From assembly GCA_043228905.1 (NCBI GenBank), contig JBHGNT010000017.1:4650001-4714000 (forward strand): a DNA stretch of 64,000 bases, read 5' to 3'. Position numbers and translations under genes: made by a program. Below are positions 1 to 11,908 of this stretch, in pieces (position 1 is the stretch's first letter; the number at the start of each line of letters is the position of its first letter). The notes under the pieces were generated by a model. The model saw nothing but the letters and a program-made list of their open reading frames with translations. It was not told the origin of the DNA and made no database searches. Source of the DNA: Azolla caroliniana (lineage: Eukaryota > Polypodiophyta).

Positions 1-1547
1 AAGCCACTAACACAAATCCAGAAGGACAAAGCGATGATTGCAATTGAAACGGAGTTTGATGTAGACGAGGACAGAGATGCCGGAACGTAAGATGGAGAAC
101 CTGTTCGAGGAAAAACCACAAAAAAAAGAGCATATAAGAAGAGAAATGAATATACCAAAAATGCCATAGATTCAAAACTTTTTAACCCCCTTGTATTGCC
201 CAAGGTCATCTAGTACATTAATGGGATTTGATCAACCCACTCATGTATTAGTGATACTTGAACCCAAGTAACTTTAATGACTTTTGAATCCAAGTAAATA
301 TATCGTGATACTTGAACCCATGTGGACATTAATGACTTTTGAATCCTAACTAAATATTAAGTACATGAGTGAGATATGAACCCAAGCATATGTAATGGAG
401 TCCTGATTAATTGAGTGAAAATAGTTATTAATATTTAACAATATTGTGAAATGCACAAAGGTACACACCACAATATACTAAAATTTCATGAAGTTCATAA
501 AGACACTACAATTTGTTAATGTCTACTTCTTTCAATATGAGATAGATAGATTTAAGATAATGATATTTCAATGATCTTAATCCTTGAGAAGCTGAAATTT
601 GATCTATGGGATCAAACTAATTGAGTTCTTCTCAATTGCAAGACTTTTGATGCAGAAACCACCAAGCTAAGAGAGCAAGAGACTGTAATTGTGTATGTGA
701 GAGAATTGTGATTTAATTTAAACTACCTTATGTTGATAGCAGAGCATGATTGCAAAAAACCACCAAAGAAAACCCAATAAAATAGTAATAAAAAGAGACA
801 AAGACAAAAAAATTCAATGATTCTGTTAAAACCACTTTTTTGGATGTGAAGTATGAATCGTGTTAGAGACCATTAAGAGTGAGACATGTTTGGGAATTTA
901 TTTGTGATTCTGGATGTTCAAGACTTAATTTACTCATGAATGTTTCTAATCTCGACTGATTAATAAATAGATAGATTGATAGATAAATAGATAAATAGAT
1001 AGATTGATAGATAAATAGATAGATAGATAGATAGATAGATTGATACATAGATTGATAAATAAATAGATAGATAGATAGATAGATTGATACATAGATTGAT
1101 AAATAAATAGATTGATTGATTGATTGATTGAGAGAGAGAACACTTACTTCCATTGTTACTGCTAGTTGTAATTGTGGTGCAGTTGGCTTCACTTGTGACG
1201 ATGGAGAGATGGCAGAGCTGAGGGAGGCGAAGGGCTGATTGGAGCATGGATTGGTACTGAGGGTTTCCCAGGAGAGAACAAAGGCAGTTGAATTGTGTGG
1301 CATTTGACAAAACGATCTCCAAAGGATCACAACACGAGGATGATGGACTAGTATTGCTGCTGCTGCTACTGCTACTGCTACTGCTACCACTAGCCAATGC
1401 AGAAGAACATGGAGATAAGCTCACAAGAACAGAGGAGCATGCTGAACGATCTACCCTAAATGTGATTGCTATGGCTAATGAAGAGAATGAAGAAGACACA
1501 AGAAGCAGTAGTAGAAGAAGATTAGTGGTGATGAAAGAGTACTCCAT
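1..1547 (-). CDS. GPI-anchored non-specific lipid transfer protein (LTPG-like), partial at left edge
   Basis: Secreted lipid-binding protein expected at the outer plasma membrane or cell wall, where LTPGs carry cuticular lipids. Exon 1 is 1148-1547: ATG at 1547, a hydrophobic signal peptide (about residues 1-27, run of seven Leu), then the eight-cysteine motif in order C, C, CC, CLC, C, C. A poly-Ser stretch lies between Cys 2 and the CC pair, an unusual expansion. The donor GTAAGT starts at 1147. In the same phase, an acceptor CAG at 103-101 opens exon 2 (100 down past base 1), coding a Ser-rich spacer and a hydrophobic tail (VSIAIIALSFWICVSG), as expected of a GPI-attachment signal. The stop codon is outside the window. 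The intron (101-1147) contains a tetranucleotide repeat. The eight-Cys pattern and phase agreement make the call strong; the exact LTPG subgroup is unknown. Confidence 0.82.
958..1134. repeat. GATA/GATT tetranucleotide microsatellite in LTPG intron
   Basis: About 175 bp of GATA, GATT and AATA-type four-base units lying just inside the 5' end of the LTPG intron. Reading through it gives artefactual Ser-Ile-Tyr/Leu-rich peptides on the minus strand, which are not part of the protein. Confidence 0.9.
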
Positions 1548-1568
1548 GTGGTGGTTTCTTTGTGTGTG

Positions 1569-1593
1569 TAGGGTTAGGGTTAGGGTTAGGGTT
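1569..1593. repeat. Telomere-like TTAGGG run in the LTPG upstream region
   Basis: Four tandem AGGGTT units (six-base, human-type spacing rather than the seven-base TTTAGGG usual in plants) follow a short GT run. It lies 22-46 bp upstream of the LTPG ATG, so on the gene's strand it reads CCCTAA repeats in the 5' UTR or core promoter. Telo-box motifs (AAACCCTAA) are common near plant start sites; a regulatory role here is inference. Confidence 0.6.
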
Positions 1594-1639
1594 GGGGGAG
1601 GGAGGTGGTTTTTCCTTGAGCAAAAGAATTGGATTTAAG

Positions 1640-4110
1640 CAAAACTTGATATAGGTGGATCTTGAGCCATGAATGAAGGCATAGATGAAGGACCTAAATT
1701 CCCCTTAAGGTTTGGTCAATTTTGTTAAAGGTTTGTTTTTTTTGTTTATTGGAAGATTTTATGTTAAAAGATTTGCTCAGTTCAACAATTAAAGGGAACT
1801 TTTGCTTATGTTTCACCATGTGACCTTCAAAGTTTCCTCACATTAAAGACATGATCCTTCCTCTCTTGTTCATTCACACTTCCGGAGTTTATTAATATTG
1901 TCGTCTTCGGGGATCAAATAGAAACTACGTGGAATAATAGAAATATAAATGCGGTTTCGGACCCAAAGACAATGGACCAATCAAAGAGAAATAGATCCAA
2001 GGAGGGAGCATGTTAAAGAAAGAGAGGGAGGACTCGGGAAGAGATGGGGAGAACCACAATGGCACCTTTCCGTTGCCCTTATACATATGTTATATTATTC
2101 GAGATGTAGGTTTTGCGTATGAATCTCATCAATGTTAATGTGTTTGTTTCTTTTTGTAATGTCTATTTTGTTTGTTTCCTTTCACCATGTTGTCTAAAAG
2201 TTTCCCCACATTAAATACATGATCCTCTATCGGTTATTGCACACGTGACCCTTGTAACCTTATTGTTTACACTATGTCAATATGATCTCGTATGAATTCG
2301 GCGTGTTTGAAATAATAATGCCAAATATAACAAACTAGATATTACATGGCTGCAAATTTGGGGCTTTCGAACTCAATTTGCATATCACATAACTATAAAT
2401 GGAATATGATACAATTGCCTTAGCTACTTATAATTCCACTTGACAACCTTCATAGATTCTTGGACTCTCTTTTTTTATAGCATACTCTCCACATATCATC
2501 TTGTATATATTTCTAACAATATGAATTAAGAATATTTTAAATCACCTCAGGTAGATGTGTGAGGGCTTTTGCTACACGACATGTTGGTTGATGAGGGTAT
2601 GATGTTATGTTTTCATGTATGAGTTCTTTATAGCTGTTGGGCATCTTTTCATTAATACCGAGGTGAATCTTTTATCCAAAAAAAGAAAGAAAAAAAGGAT
2701 GTTTTAAATGACAACGTCAAATAGAAGTGTAGTAGATTATACATACCTAATCCCAAACTAAAGTGTTGTAGATTTTGGTAGTAGCGCCCAAGTTTACCTC
2801 TAACTCTACTTGACAACTTTCATAAATTCCTTGTGTGCTTTTTATGTAGCAAAATCTTCACATATAATCTTGTGTACTTTTAAATGATTCTATAGGAGCA
2901 AAATATTAGCATGTATGATCTCAAACTAAATTTACAAAGTGTTAACAAACCTCGATGATGTGTAGACAACCTCTATGTTTTAGAATTTAAAGTAACCTCG
3001 TGTGAAATTGTATTGCCATTTAATTTATTTACGAAATTTACCAAAAACATAACATCCAACTTGATGATTTGGTTTTACGTAAAACTCAAAGAGGATATAT
3101 TTCTCTCTTTCAGACTAGTGTCTCATTGTCCCATGCATAGTTAAAATTAAGTTTGTCACTAGGTTATACATGAACTTGGTGATCATGATTTATGTAGAAA
3201 GATTACCACCCTCACATAGTTCACACACCACATTCATGTTACATAGCATGCACCAAAGTTTATTTATAGGCAAACCTATACATTTTCATAAGTGAAGAAT
3301 TGTTTGTCTAGATGAATGCAACTTGATTGACAATATTGTTAAGTAGACATAAAGGTCATGCACTAGACTTGTACATTCTACAATGGCATCAAATAATGTC
3401 AGAATTTGAGCATGGCATAAATTGGAAACCATCATGGGTTGCCATTACAAAATGGTCTTAATACAAAAGAGAGGGAGAATTAATTGTGCTATATATCGCT
3501 TGCATACTCAGATATGAGAAGTTAGGAAGAAAATATTGGATTCTCATTGTGAATTTTGTATGTCAATCAACAAGCGTAGAATAACAGTGGTGTTTTTTTG
3601 CTGGCTTCTCCAATGAGAAGCTTTCAAGGATTGTCAAGGAAAATTTAAGTTCTTTCATTCGTTTCTGCGTATCATTGTTGTTTGGAATATATGGTTATCA
3701 TTGAGCAATCAATCATTCTATTACAGATGGGATCGGTTTCGCCTGAAATTGAATGATTGCAGTATTGTTGTTTGGAATATACGGTTATCATTGAGCAATC
3801 AATCATTCTACTATAGACAGGATCCGTTATCCTGAAGTTGAATGATTGGAGTATTTATTTTAGCCCATGTGATCCCACTTCCAAGCATATAATTATCGAT
3901 AGCGCAAACTATTCCTCACCCATGCATTCTGCTTAGTTGAGCCACATCCTGAATTTAGTCATATCTTTTGTGAAACCCTCAAGTAACAAATGTAATATAT
4001 ATACACTCCAAAAAACAATGTAATATATATTACCCTTTCCATTTTATTAGGAAGCTTAATCATATACAATAAATAGGCAAAAATAATAAACTCTGTGATC
4101 TATACATAAC
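1640..4110. other. Intergenic region between LTPG and the WAP-like gene
   Basis: AT-rich sequence with no convincing reading frame on either strand. It must hold the LTPG promoter at its low end and the 3' UTR of the WAP-like gene near 4,000-4,110. A 90-bp tandem duplication is listed separately. Nothing else is recognised. Confidence 0.5.
3674..3853. repeat. Direct tandem duplication, 90-bp period
   Basis: Two adjacent copies start at 3674 and 3764, each opening ATTGTTGTTTGGAATAT and including GAGCAATCAATCATTCTA. They differ at several positions, so the duplication is not recent. No coding potential. Confidence 0.75.
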
Positions 4111-7100
4111 TCATGCCCCATATTTTGGATCGATACGGAGCTGTATTTCATGTTTTACGAGTTTTGCAACCTCTGTCATCTGCAGAATAAAAAATATTAT
4201 GTTGAATTCCAATGGTATTTACAGTTGCAAACACATGCAAAGAATAATGCAGTAGAAAGGAAGTCCCAAAGATGTAAAACCAATGGAATGTGTTACATTT
4301 TAAGCACAAGATAAGTATATTTCATTTAAAACAGAGGAGGTAAGCAATCAGGCAACTTAGCAACTGTATCGATTTGATAAAAGCTCCAAATCAGCAAAGT
4401 TTATTTTTCTCTACTTGGCAGCCACCATGTTTTGAAATCAAGAAATTGGCATTATAGTCAGAGTCTCTTGTATTAAATGCGGAATACTTTTGCTTGCATC
4501 TACAGAATTGCTGCTCTTTACTAACAATCAAATACCATATAGTTTCCACGTAGTTAGTTTAGCGCTAGAGAGTTTCTCTTAGTGTGAAGTGGGGAACTTT
4601 TGGTACTCATGATATGTAGTGTGATTTAAACAAATGATACTAGCATTGAGGGAAACAACACTTTGATACAAGCAAATGAAACATTCAACATAAAAAAACT
4701 TAAGCAATCTTTGTGAGTTTCCCAATCCTCTTTTTTCAATGTTTTGCACCAAATTTCCTTCTTTTAGAACTGCAGCTGCAACATTATCAAAGTCTCATCT
4801 TTCTGTGTTGCTGATTCTGTTGATGATGATATGATAATATGAATCACGTGGATATTTACATGTGAATAGACTCGTTGAAGGGAGATCTTGAAGAGGAGAT
4901 TTCCATGGTCCAACAGCAAAAGCTAGCACTACATGTGCATGCGGTGGTCACTATAAATATGGGTCTCTATATCTTCTTTTGGTTAAGAGTTTCCTATGAG
5001 ATCATTCCATCTAGAGAGAGAGGATGTATTTTCTCCTCATTTTAGAAAGAACTATTGTATTAATTTAGATTAATGCAATCCTACTACAAATTTTCTATTC
5101 CTTTTCTTTTTTCTTTTCCCCCATTCAGTTTCTGTGTCAATTTCTTCTGTGATTTCTATTCTAGTTCAATAGTTGTAATCAGGTATCCTGTTCCACAACA
5201 TCCTAACAGCCTCATCACCTACGAGTATTTCAAGGTGAATTGTGTAGAATAAATGACGAAGCAAATCTTACCTTAGGATAATGGTGAAGAACCGGTGCAT
5301 AAATATCAAATGCAATCTGAACTTCTTCCAAAATTCCCAAAAGAGCTTCCACTTCATCACCGAGCAAATCAACCTGTAAACACAAGTGGATGCACTGAAA
5401 ATTCCTCCAAACTAGATATCTACAATCTTAACGACTGCTTATAAAAAATAACTCATGAAAAATTTAGACTTCATTATCTGGACATAGATTTAAAGTTTCT
5501 GAATTTCTTGTACGTTAGTTCTAACAGTTACCTGTATCCTAGATTTAGAGGTTTCAGACTTAGTTTGCCTTCTGGAATGGTAACTGGGTGCTGACACTCA
5601 AGGATTATGAAACATGTATCTAAAATGTTCTACAAACGTTAACTCTTCTCTAAATTATAAGATAAAGGTGATGGATATATATACACATTTTTTATTTGAG
5701 ACCTACTGCAATTATGTTCCAAAATCAAAAAAGAAATCTGACCTCAGTCTCTGCCTTCTGAAGATTACTCGCCAATTTCTGATTGTATTTCAGAGCATCC
5801 ATGGTAGCAAAAGATTTGATTCGGCCATTAAGAAGATCACAATTTTTCTTGATTCTGTCCAAGCTGATATACAAACCAGGAAACACAAAACCATCTAATT
5901 TTGTTCTGCTAGAAAATCCTGGGGAAATGAAGATATCCAAAACAATACAGAAGAAAACTAACAGCCTAACAGGATTGTGAAATCTTCAATCTTCAACTTT
6001 CTCATGTTAGGATTTCAAAAGGATGCTTCATTTTAAAATGAAAGAAAAGGCAGAGAAAGATAATAGTATAGACAAACTAGTCTACTAATTCAGAATAAAA
6101 ATACGTGGATGGTATTCCATAATAGGATAAATAATTTAATACTCCTGAGACATGTGGCAGAAGTTGTTAAAATGACGTACAGAGAGATGCATTAAACCTC
6201 AAAATATGAAATACGGGGACATGCATTATACCGCTGCATATGAAATACAGGGACACAGTGTAATTTTCCTTTTCAATCTGTAGAAGAATACACAAGTTGT
6301 TTTCTCTTCATATTGATGATCTCATGCTTTCTATTGTTTCTGCCATATTTTCGCATCCACATCATAATTTGCATGTCAGGGAACACTACCACGTCATATA
6401 AACAGAACATCAAGCTCGGGTATAATCCACTGCCTCAAACTACTCAAGACTAAGTTTGGACATAATGTGGGAGTATAGTAAGATATAGCCCTAAAAATAA
6501 TGGATAAATGGGACAAAAAGAAGTGGAACGACAAAAAATCCTTCAATAATGGGCAAAACTAGATGCATAAACATAAAAAAACGTCAACTTAAGCAAAACA
6601 TGGACACCATGAAATAGCTTCAGAACATGTACCTTAAAGATCTCTTATGCAGTATATCGACAATCTTTTTCTCCATCTCCTGGGATGATTGTAGAAACTG
6701 GCCAATTTGCTCAGATAGTGTTAATTCCAGCTGCTTTGGAACTGACTCCAGCTTAGTTTTCAGATATTTTAGTTTGTACTTTTGATCATTCTCTAATTCC
6801 AGCCTGTTGATAATTTTTGCATTGGATATTTCTTTTTCACGAAGTGCAAAAAGTTCTGCCATTGTTTCTTCTCTCTCTGAAGCCATTTCCAAACATTTCT
6901 CCCTCTCAATTGTGTATGCCTGTTGTAATTCTAAGAGGGAAGATTCACAATCAAGTCTTGCTAGTTTTAACCTCTTCACCTCAGCCTCTACTGCTTCAAC
7001 ATGCGTCATAAGGTGATATTGTGATAGAGAATAAGCATGTTCCCTCTGAAACAATCTGCCAATCTCTCCTAAAAGCCTCTCTTTGTCCATTTCACACTCC

Positions 7101-10100
7101 TCTTTGAACTTTAAAAATAAAGATTCCTGATCAAGTTTGGCTAACCTTGTAGTTTCCATTTCAGCTTCCATCGCTGCAATTTTAACGGATAAGTGATCCA
7201 GTGAAACAGTATAAGAATGTTCTCCTTCTGTTAGTTTTTCAATCTCTCTTGTAAGAACAACCTTTTCAGCTTCCCAGTCTTGTTTCAAGGTCCATAATGA
7301 GGAAACCTGATCCAAGTTGTCTAGTTGTGATGTTTCTGATTCTATCCCTAGTTTTGCAATTGCAGCTAATAGTTCATTATCAGTTGTAGAACACACAGAT
7401 TCTTTCTCAATCAACTGTCTGATCTCAGTGGTAAGCCTCTCATTCTCATTTTGCAATTCTCGATTCATGCTCATAAACAAAGACTCTTGATCATGTCTTG
7501 TTTGTCGTAAGCCTTCTATCTCTAACTCACGTTCTACAATCATAGTTAGCAGGTGGCCTTCTAATACAGCATAAGCATGTTCTTTATGTTTCAAATTTTG
7601 AACCACTACTCTAACGTTCTCCCTCTCCTTTTGCAACTCTTGGTTTTCCAGACACGACGTTTCTATCAGGATCTCAAGTTCTGCTAGATTAGCTATTAGA
7701 TGACCTTCCACTACAGCATGAGAGTGCTCTCTCTGTAACAAAATGTCAACCTCTCGTCTGAGATTATCCCTCTCCATTTGCAACTCTTGGAAAGAAGACA
7801 TACTATTATGTTTTTCCAGACATAGCTCGTCTATCTGGACCTCAAGTTCTGCTATTCTACCCAACAGGTGCCCTTGTAATGCAGTGTGGGCATGCTCTTT
7901 CTCTATGAACTCTGTAACTTGTCCTCTAAGATCTTCTCTCTCACTTTGCCATTCTCTTTCCAATATCGAGAATGAAAACTCCTGATCCAGTCTTTCCAGA
8001 TGTGATGTTTCTATCAGGGTCTCAAGTTCTGCCAGATTAGCTAGTAGATGACCTTCTAAAACAGCATAAGCGCTCTCTCTCTGTAACAAAATCTCAACCT
8101 CTTTTTTAAGGTTATCCCTCTCAGTTTGCAATTCTTTGAAAGAAGACTCTGCATCAAATTTTTCAAGTGATGCCATGTCTATCTGGGCCTCGAGTCCCGC
8201 TATTCTACCTGATAGATGGCCTTGTAATGCAGCATGAGAATGCTCTTTCTCTATGAAGTCTGTAACTTGTCCTCTAAGATCTTCTCTCTCACTTTGCCAT
8301 TTTCTTTCCAATATCGAGAATGAAGTCTCTTCTGCCAGTCTTTCCAGAAGTGATGATTCTATCAGGATCTCAAGTTCTGCTAGATTACCTAGTAGGTGAC
8401 CTTCTAATACAGCATAAGCCTGCTCTCTCTGTAACAAAATCTCAACTTCCCCTTTAAGGTTATCCCTCTCAGTCTGCAACTCTTTCAAAGAAGACACTGC
8501 ATCAAGTTTTTCAACGGATATCATGTCTATCTGGGCCTCGAGTTCCGCTATTCTGCCTGACAGGCGGTCTTGTAACGCAGCATGGGAATGCTCTTTCTCT
8601 ACAAAATCTGTAATTGTTCCTCTAAGATCTTCTCTCTCACTTTTCCATTTTCTTTCCAATATCGAGAATGAAAACTCCTGATCCAGTCTTTCCAGGTGTG
8701 ATGTTTCTATCAGGCTCTCAAGCTCTGCTAGATTAGCTAGTAGATGACCCTCTAATACAGCATAAACCTGCTCTCTCTGTAACAAAACCTCAACCTCTCC
8801 TTTAAGGTTATTCCTCTCAGTCTGCAACTCTTTCAAAGAAGACACTGCATCAAGTTTTTCAACGGATGCCATGTCTATCTGGGCCTCGAGTTCCGCTATT
8901 CTGCCTGACAGGTGATCCTGTAATGCAGCATCGGTATGCTCTTTCTCTAACAACTGTGCAACTCTTTCTCTAAGATCCTCCCTCTCACTTTGCCATTCTC
9001 GTTCCAATATCAAGAATGAAGACATGTGATCCAGTCTATCTAGCCTCAATCTTTCTATGTCCGTCTCTAACTCTGCAACTCTACCTGATAGGCAATGTGA
9101 TGATCTGATATGAGCCTTTTCTCTCTCCAACAGCTTATGAACCTCTCGTTTTATCCATTCTTTTTCAGCGTGCCATAACTCTTTGCATTTTGCAAACTGA
9201 AACTCCTTGTTTAGTATTTCATAAGAGAGGTTGTCCATTTGGATCTTCAAATCTGAAATTTCTGCCAGAAGATCTGCTTGTTTGGCATACCTGCTTTGCT
9301 CTTTGGCTCTAAACCTTGATAGCTCCAATGTCAGATTCTCAATTTCAACTTCTTTTCTCGAAATGATGTTGAAAAGATTTTCCTTTTCTAAAAGCCACTC
9401 CTTTTTACTGTCTGATATTAGATCTTCAAACATTGCCATCTCTAATTTCTTCAATTCGTTCTCGAAGTCTTGAGATTTTGGTGAATGCCTTGATAATGCC
9501 TCAACTTGTGCTTCAACATCTCTCCTCTGTGGCTGAGACAATTTGGATACCCAAATTTCTTTTTCTTTCCAAAATTGTCTCTTTAAACTGTATATTTCCT
9601 CTGTTATTGCTTCTAGCTTCTGTTCCACTATTATCTTTTCCTTTCTTAAATCCTCAATGACCGTTTTCAGAACAAGAATCAGTTTATCCTTGTCCTGAAT
9701 TCCAGAAGGAGAATCTGGTATCTTAGTGCAGCTTGATTTTTTACCCTCATTGGGTAACTTTGCATGGTGTTCTTCAGATATTTTCGGAGAATCCAAACTG
9801 TCAATCCAATCTAAAGAGTAGTTCAAATTCACTAAGTGTTTGGAAGCTTTTGTTTCTATATATAGTGTATGTTGAGTAGAATCCTCTATTTTTTGTCTCT
9901 TCTGCATCAAGGCATCGGAAAGTACCCATACAAATATATCTGCCTGAACCATATGCTTCCACTCTTGTTCTTTGAAGGCTTCTTGAACAAAAGAAATTTT
10001 CATTTTAATGTCAGTAATCTGATCAGCCAATCTTTTTGTCAAATTCTGTAATTTGAACTCACATTTCGCAATTGATGTGGAACAGTTAGACCTCATTCTT

Positions 10101-11908
10101 TCAAGCCTTGAAGCTTCAAGCTCTAGAAAAGACTCAATCTGAGCCTCTAGGTCTTCAAAATTGTTACAAGATTTCTTTATGATGCTTTCAACTGTGTCTT
10201 TATCATTGGATGGGACAGTTCTTAAATCAAAATTCACAGAGAGTGACTGTTTGTATTTCTGCATCAAAATCTCTGAAATAATCTCAAGCTCTAACATTTG
10301 TCGAAGCTGTTGGCTGACATGTTCCTCTTCCATCTGAAGCTCTGGAAATGTTCTTTCTCCTTTAAGTATAGGCAAATCACTTATACAATGAACTTCAGTG
10401 GATATTTCTTGATCTGAGATGTTATTTGGAACAAGCACACACTTTGAATCGTTTGAAGAAAGCTTTTCATCAAACTGCAAATCCATACTGGACTTCACTA
10501 CCTGTCCTCCAGATCCATCCCGTGAGCTAAGAAGTTCACTAAGTTCAATCAATTTCCTTTTTCCAAATTCGTGAATTGGGATATTTGTAGGTTCTTCCCT
10601 TACATCATTATCATTTTGATCCCGCAATAAAGCTAAGCAAATGGACATCAAGGTTGCATAATCATTCTCTAACTCCTCAATTGCCTGTTTATGGCCCTCC
10701 AAATGTTGATCACATTTGAAGATAAGCTCATCTTTCAATGCTAGTTCAAATGTCAGCTTATGCAACATCTTGGGTACTTCTTTATACCAGCTCTCAATGA
10801 CCATCTCGAAAATGGTGGCTTCTGTTTCAGCTTTCCAGATCAATTCTTGCATGCTAACTACAGACCTATCATCTTTACCATCCCAAAAAGAAAACTGAAG
10901 TCTATGTGAAGATTGTTGTGATTTCAGAATCTCATTCCCCTCTAATATGTAGCATTTCAAATTTTCTCTCACTTCCTTTATCTGTTGTTCAATGTATACT
11001 ACCAGAAGTTCTTGCATCAGTTTCTGTCCCTCTACGGTCTCTTGAAGATTGTTCCTTTCCATTAACAGGCTCTGCACTCCTGATGTTACCTGTGATTCTA
11101 ACCCTTGGTAATCATTTTCCAGATCAGACAAAGCCTTGTCTTTCTCTCTCAGAGATTTCTCTAAGGTTTGCACCTCTTGTGCAAACTTCTCCAATTGGAG
11201 TTGTTTCTGCTGCATTTCTTCCCTTGCATATACCATGCTCTCATTGAACTGTTGTTCTTTGAGCCGAGCTTGCCTTTTCAACCTTGAATTGTCAATCCTG
11301 ATCTTACCAATCTCCTGTTGCATTGATGCGATCTGTCCAATTTTTATCATTTCTTGTTCCTTCAGTTCAGCCAGTTGGTTATCCAGCTCATTTGCCCTTT
11401 TCATTTCAATATGTGCCCTTCCCATTTCATTCTCCAGCATTGACGCCATTTGAACCATGCTGGATGCCATATGTTGTAATTCCCTTTCTTTATTTATAAT
11501 ATCATCCTCACTTTTCTTCCATTTCTTCTGGCTTTCTTGCAAGAAATTCCATAATGTTTCAGACATAGACTTATCAGCACCATCTACATCCGTTGTCAAT
11601 CCGAACATCCCTATGTCAGAGATGATAGCATCTTTCTGTTTCAGCTGGTGTGTCAAATTCTCAATTTGCTTATCTTTATCAGCCAATTGAGTATGGAAAT
11701 CCTCTTCCAGGGCCTTCAGAAAGCCTTTAGCCACAGATGCTTGGACCATGCTGGAAACAATAGTCCGACACTCCAAATCCTCATAAGGTTCTTGATGCAT
11801 ATCATAAATGACATTAGAATCAGTTTTTACAAATGGTACATTGAAAGAATCCACATGGACAACATTCCTGAGGAGGGAAGAGGAAGGAAGCTCTCCTTGA
11901 CTAGCCAT
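4111..11908 (-). CDS. Giant WPP-domain-associated (WAP-like) coiled-coil protein
   Basis: Long coiled-coil protein. Tomato WAP binds the WPP domain of MAF1-type proteins at the Golgi; the same role here is inferred. Exons in transcript order are 11908-6633, 5863-5743, 5373-5272 and 4179-4111, giving 1,855 codons plus stop. The large exon ends at GT (6632), leaving phase 2; exon 2 begins after TATATCAG; exon 3 is exactly 34 codons; exon 4 ends in TGA at 4111. The C-terminus contains the conserved WAP-type block [15 protein letters not shown], then HHYPK and [11 protein letters not shown]. The N-terminus (about residues 1-110) resembles the WAP head; almost all the rest is heptad-rich, Glu/Lys-rich coiled coil with tandem repeats around residues 980-1440. 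Family members I know are about 830 aa, so this one is roughly twice as long. The first intron downstream of the large exon uses GTACAT and the second GTCAGA, weak but valid GT donors. It could alternatively be named a myosin-heavy-chain-related protein. Confidence 0.78.
7583..8974 (-). repeat. 348-bp (116-aa) in-frame tandem repeats in the WAP-like gene
   Basis: The anchor ATCTTCTCTCTCACTTT recurs at 7931, 8279 and 8627, with a one-base variant at 8975: exact spacing of 348 bp each time. Each unit is two related 58-aa coiled-coil modules, one containing SEREDLRG...[11 protein letters not shown] and one containing [14 protein letters not shown]. The middle units are near identical at DNA level, showing recent unequal exchange; more diverged copies continue on both sides (about 7,000-9,060). 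The frame is kept throughout. Confidence 0.92.

Noticed and set aside
946-1143. Ile/Tyr/Ser-rich open frames across the GATA repeat
   Set aside because: They are translations of a tetranucleotide microsatellite inside the LTPG intron; the splice donor at 1147 precedes it.
4790-5220. Possible solo LTR in the last intron of the WAP-like gene (TGTTGCTG... to ...CATCCTAACA, with a TATAAATATG box)
   Set aside because: No target duplication at these limits and no second copy in the window; TG and CA ends alone are weak.
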